DNA of 64,000 nt from Pokkaliibacter plantistimulans (GTDB lineage: Bacteria > Pseudomonadota > Gammaproteobacteria > Pseudomonadales > Balneatricaceae): the NCBI RefSeq assembly GCF_046844695.1, contig NZ_CP177354.1, positions 1,550,001 through 1,614,000 on the forward strand, in the 5' to 3' direction. A program made the position numbers and the translations under genes. Position 1 is the first letter of the stretch; every line of letters begins with the position of its first letter. The notes under the pieces are model-generated. The model worked only from the letters and a program-made list of their open reading frames with translations. It did no database searches and was not told the origin of the DNA. This document shows positions 61,318-64,000 of this stretch, in pieces.

Positions 61318-61764
61318 ATGGACAATCCTTCGCCGCTCCGAGCGCTTCCGCACGGCGATTCTTTAGGCGGCACTGGCGATCATTTTCCGCGATGGTCCGG
61401 GGCGCCTGACGCTGGATACCATCGCCAAAGAGAGCGGCATGAGCAAGGGCTGATGCATCAGTTCCCCAACAAGAAGGCGGTACTCAGGGCGCTGATCGAA
61501 TATCAGGTCGAGCACTTCCAAGCGTTTTATGGCACGCAACTGGCCGCGGCGCGACAGTCCAGCAGCAGCCCGGTACTGGCGTCACGTAATGCGACCGCCC
61601 GTGAAGCTACCGACCCTGATCTGGCACTGTTGCGCTGGTCTACTGCCCGTGGCCTGTCACTGTCAGTGACTCTGGGGATCTGCCCGCTGAGCGAAGATGA
61701 ACGCAACCGGCTGTTTGAACGGTTGCTGGATGATGGCGCATGGCAGGGCACATCGGCGGAATAA
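61318..61764 (+). pseudogene. TetR-family regulator, broken by a stop and a frameshift
   Basis: In one frame: RRSERFRTAIL, then TAG, then AALAIIFRDGPGRLTLDTIA and KESGMSKG. In another frame: LMHQFPNKKAVLRALIEYQV and so on to the end. Joined, these form a normal TetR HTH (with the usual KGGLMHQF linking, a short deletion having removed bases) and C-domain. One nonsense codon and one deletion disable it. It is next to the channel gene and is divergent from it. Confidence 0.75.
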
Positions 61765-62412
61765 CACGCGAAGACGCTGCCTGCCAGAATGTGAAACACC
61801 TTCCTGACAACACCTCTTTTGCATGGTCAATTCGACCCACCGCTACGTTTTCCCCTCTGTTTTGAATGAGGCAGGCAAAAATTTTTTCATGCATAAAGCC
61901 GACTGGACGGTTTTTTTATAAAAATTGTGCTGGCTCTCTTCTTTGCACGGGCGAAATGGAGTTCTTCGGCCACGGCTAAAAGGTAGTGAGGATGTCGGAG
62001 TTCCACTCCACATACTCCCAGGTTAATCCGCCAACACCTGTGATCTGGCCTGTATCGACAACAGCGTAAAACCGGCTACGTATGTGCCGCAGACGTAGCC
62101 GGCGACATCCGTGTATTTCGCAAAGTCATGCCAGCCTGCACTTGATTCAGAACGCTCGGTACTAGACCGGCTGAGGTATCCTGGTTAAGTCCTCCCCGCG
62201 CAGCATAAGCATAAGCGCCGCAGTCATCAGTTCCGCTTCAAGGAAGCTGGCCTGTTCCTCTGTTGCCGGGTCCGGGTACTGGGCGGAAGGAATGACCAGC
62301 GGGTCAATCGCACCTTAACCACTGAATAACTAGATATCATTAAATAATATCGAAATAATATTTTCCATTTAGGACAGGATCCGATCTTCCACCAGAAATT
62401 CCACGAGACAAT
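61765..62412. other. Gene-poor stretch between the TetR pseudogene and the AraC gene
   Basis: About 650 bp. At 62072-62102 CCGGCTACGT and ACGTAGCCGG form a perfect 10-bp hairpin. At 62173-62318 (minus strand) a start-less frame reads IDPLVIPSAQYPDPATEEQA and ends RIPQPV, probably the tail of a lost gene. AT-rich sequence at 62325-62370 may be the AraC gene promoter. Confidence 0.45.
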
Positions 62413-63264
62413 ATGTCGAGCATTGCAATCACTGATCTAACCGTGCCCAGAGATGTCGATAGCGTCTCGCGACCCGTTGTTGCCTTGAGTGCGACTTCGG
62501 TAACAAAGGACTGGGAAAACGCCAGGCATCAACATCGCAAGGCGCAGCTGATTTACTCCGTACGTGGCATCCTCAACTGCGAAATTGAAGACGGCGTCTG
62601 GATCGTGCCACCACAGTGCGCTATATGGATACCGGGAGGCTTGCCGCACGCAGCACGGGGGGCGGGTGAAACTGAATGCTATTGCCTGTTCGTTGAGCCA
62701 GACGCCGCACCGGATCTTCCTAAAACCTGTTGCACAGTTTCGGTATCGCCATTGCTACGCGAGCTGCTGCTGAGGGCTGCCGGTTTTCCCGAGTTATACG
62801 TACTAGGCGGGCGGGAAGACCGACTGATTGCCACTCTACTTGATGAGTTGGTGATTGCCCCTGTAGAAGACCTGCACCTACCTATGCCACGCGACACCCG
62901 ATTGCGTCGCCTCGCGGAAATGATGCTGGCCGATCCTACAGACAAGACTTCGAAGGCTGATTGGGCTATTCGTATTGGCATGAGCGAGCGCAGTATGAGC
63001 CGTCTTCTGCTGCACGAAATCGGAATGAGCTTTGGGCGCTGGCGTCGGCAGCTACATGTGATCCTTGCTCTGCAACGTTTGACCAAGGGTGAAAGCGTGC
63101 AAACGGTGGCATTGGGGCTGGGATATGAAAACGCCAGCGGGTTCGTAACCATGTTCCGGAAGGCTGTGGGCAAGCCTCCGGCACGCTATCTTTCGGATCG
63201 CATGAGCGGCGCGGAGCTTGCGTCTGTTCCCGTCATCAAGCTCCCCAATGAAGTTTGCTGCTGA
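62413..63264 (+). CDS. AraC-family regulator with cupin-type sensor domain
   Basis: A 283-residue regulator. N-terminal beta-barrel: HQHRKAQLIYSVRGILNCEI and WIVPPQCAIWIPGGLPHAAR; C-terminal HTH: WAIRIGMSERSMSRLLLHEI and LGLGYENASGFVTMFRKAVG. Its architecture parallels the regulator at 48957-49763 and the family includes E. coli NimR (YeaM)-like regulators, often next to exporter genes. Here no partner gene is recognised. Codon usage is less GC-biased at third positions than in most neighbours. Confidence 0.87.
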   Translation: MSSIAITDLTVPRDVDSVSRPVVALSATSVTKDWENARHQHRKAQLIYSVRGILNCEIEDGVWIVPPQCAIWIPGGLPHAARGAGETECYCLFVEPDAAPDLPKTCCTVSVSPLLRELLLRAAGFPELYVLGGREDRLIATLLDELVIAPVEDLHLPMPRDTRLRRLAEMMLADPTDKTSKADWAIRIGMSERSMSRLLLHEIGMSFGRWRRQLHVILALQRLTKGESVQTVALGLGYENASGFVTMFRKAVGKPPARYLSDRMSGAELASVPVIKLPNEVCC

Positions 63265-64000
63265 TTGGATCAGGCTGCCTTTGCTTGGGAGCGAAGCTTT
63301 CCTCGGAGGCCAGCGACTGCAGATCTTCATGCAACGCCAGATCGTCAATGAAGTCCAGTCGCGCGCCTGTGTACGCCATCAGCCCGAACCCATAACCCAG
63401 CTGTCTATAGACTATTGAGCGCCCGGTAGACCGATCCTGGGTGAGGCTGTCGAACTGCATACTGAGGTTACGATATATCTGGATGGCACCATGACAGTTT
63501 GGGGCGGCGCTCAAAACACTGATGCGAGCTATCGCCGGTCGCAGCCCGTTCGCCGCCGTTCGTTGATCCTGAGGTGACCTCAGTGATCCGGACTCGGCAT
63601 TGGTTGCCACAGCGAGCCTCATCTTGTGTTTGCCTGACGGTGGCTTCCTACTACTGAACGCTGTAATTGGGATCAACGATTCGAGGCGATTCATCGCGTG
63701 GCTCCATATCAATATTCCTTAGCTATGCCAGTTCTCAGTCGCTTGCCGCATCGTGAAGTGTTGCCCTAGCCCCAGCACAATGGTGGGTCGCCACCGCGTT
63801 GGTCCTGCCGAACGGGTCGACTTCGTAATAGATGTCGAGCCAGCCGCTATAGCTCCATTGTGTGGGGGTCAGCCCTTCCATGTAGTGCTCGACGAGCTAT
63901 ACCAGCCATCCCTCGCCCTGCCTGGCGCTGAGCAGCATTAGACTTATCACTGTTGAGAACGTCAGCCTCCCCCCTCTCGAGACGCTAATGTAGGGGCGAA
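63265..64000. other. Unrecognised, probably decayed sequence at the right edge
   Basis: A minus-strand frame (63236-63712, 158 codons) contains the protein-like stretch QIYRNLSMQFDSLTQDRSTG and YGFGLMAYTGARLDFIDDLA, but no family is recognised. Farther on, 63735-63881 (minus) reads MEGLTPTQWSYSGWLDIYYE, with a TAG three codons before the ATG that would cut a longer frame. These may be remnants of lost genes. I make no functional call. Confidence 0.3.

Noticed and set aside
1..64000. tRNA or rRNA genes
   Set aside because: I saw no T-loop (GGTTCGAATCC-like) with a pairing acceptor stem and no rRNA-like sequence, though a covariance search would be needed to exclude all.

Overview
The window reads as chromosomal DNA of a GC-rich, probably marine or halotolerant gammaproteobacterium of Oceanospirillales/Pseudomonadales type. 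This is inferred from gene families only: TMA oxidation genes, TRAP transport, many LysR/AraC regulators and MesD/MesX. The genus cannot be told from this sequence. Most of it is metabolic and regulatory sequence in short divergent units. It is interrupted by two intact insertion sequences, a decayed IS630-type element, several gene remnants and two toxin/antitoxin-type loci.

Layout. 1-4.5 kb: the start of a SulP anion transporter, a CbiM-like ECF permease, a stand-alone B3/4-domain protein, a 59-residue membrane protein and an Amt ammonium channel. 4.5-11.8 kb: a soluble PAS chemoreceptor, TMAO demethylase (tdm) and trimethylamine monooxygenase (tmm, broken by one in-frame TAA). Divergent from tmm is a regulator with two LuxR-type HTH domains followed by a PAS domain; then a porin remnant and an SDR. 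11.9-13.9 kb: an IS5/IS903-type element with a perfect 9-bp target duplication, then an AT-rich orphan membrane gene. 14-16 kb: mesX-mesD, folate-independent methionine synthesis. 16.4-24.3 kb: a truncated LysR, an alkene reductase, MFS exporter, LysR, AhpD-like protein, MocR regulator, GNAT-azoreductase pair and a kinase remnant. 24.3-26 kb: a type-44 polymorphic toxin with two tandem putative immunity genes and a third decayed copy. 26-33.4 kb: a TRAP transporter (dctPQM), LysR, AraC and a zinc alcohol dehydrogenase. 34-44.5 kb: a drug-efflux locus (TetR, RND adaptor and pump, SDR, DHA2 exporter, thioesterase, outer-membrane lipoprotein). The lipoprotein gene is split by an IS481-type element, and two matching 24-bp palindromes mark the probable TetR operators. 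44.5-53 kb: siderophore reductase, RHH protein, AcnX, XapX protein, FMN reductase, AraC, LysR, aminotransferase and an amino-acid binding protein. 53-56.7 kb: a dead IS630 transposase, then DarT-DarG preceded by four 22-bp direct repeats and a broken small gene. 56.8-64 kb: YjbQ, a DUF695-like lipoprotein, a PNPOx-like protein, an MscS-type channel, a TetR pseudogene, an AraC regulator and unrecognised decayed sequence.

Working together: Tmm would oxidise TMA to TMAO and Tdm would split TMAO into dimethylamine and formaldehyde; the nearby Amt and PAS chemoreceptor fit use of small nitrogen compounds. If the tmm stop is real, the strain may use TMAO but not TMA. The efflux locus looks like one TetR-controlled regulon that has lost its own outer-membrane channel.

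The most novel-looking structure is the toxin/immunity array at 24.26-26.0 kb. The toxin overlaps its immunity gene by ATGA, and a fragment of the toxin's 3' end is repeated in front of the second immunity gene. This suggests the array grew by duplicating or capturing toxin-tail-plus-immunity modules. The second is the HTH-HTH-PAS regulator beside tmm-tdm. The third is the 22-bp repeat array in front of darTG.
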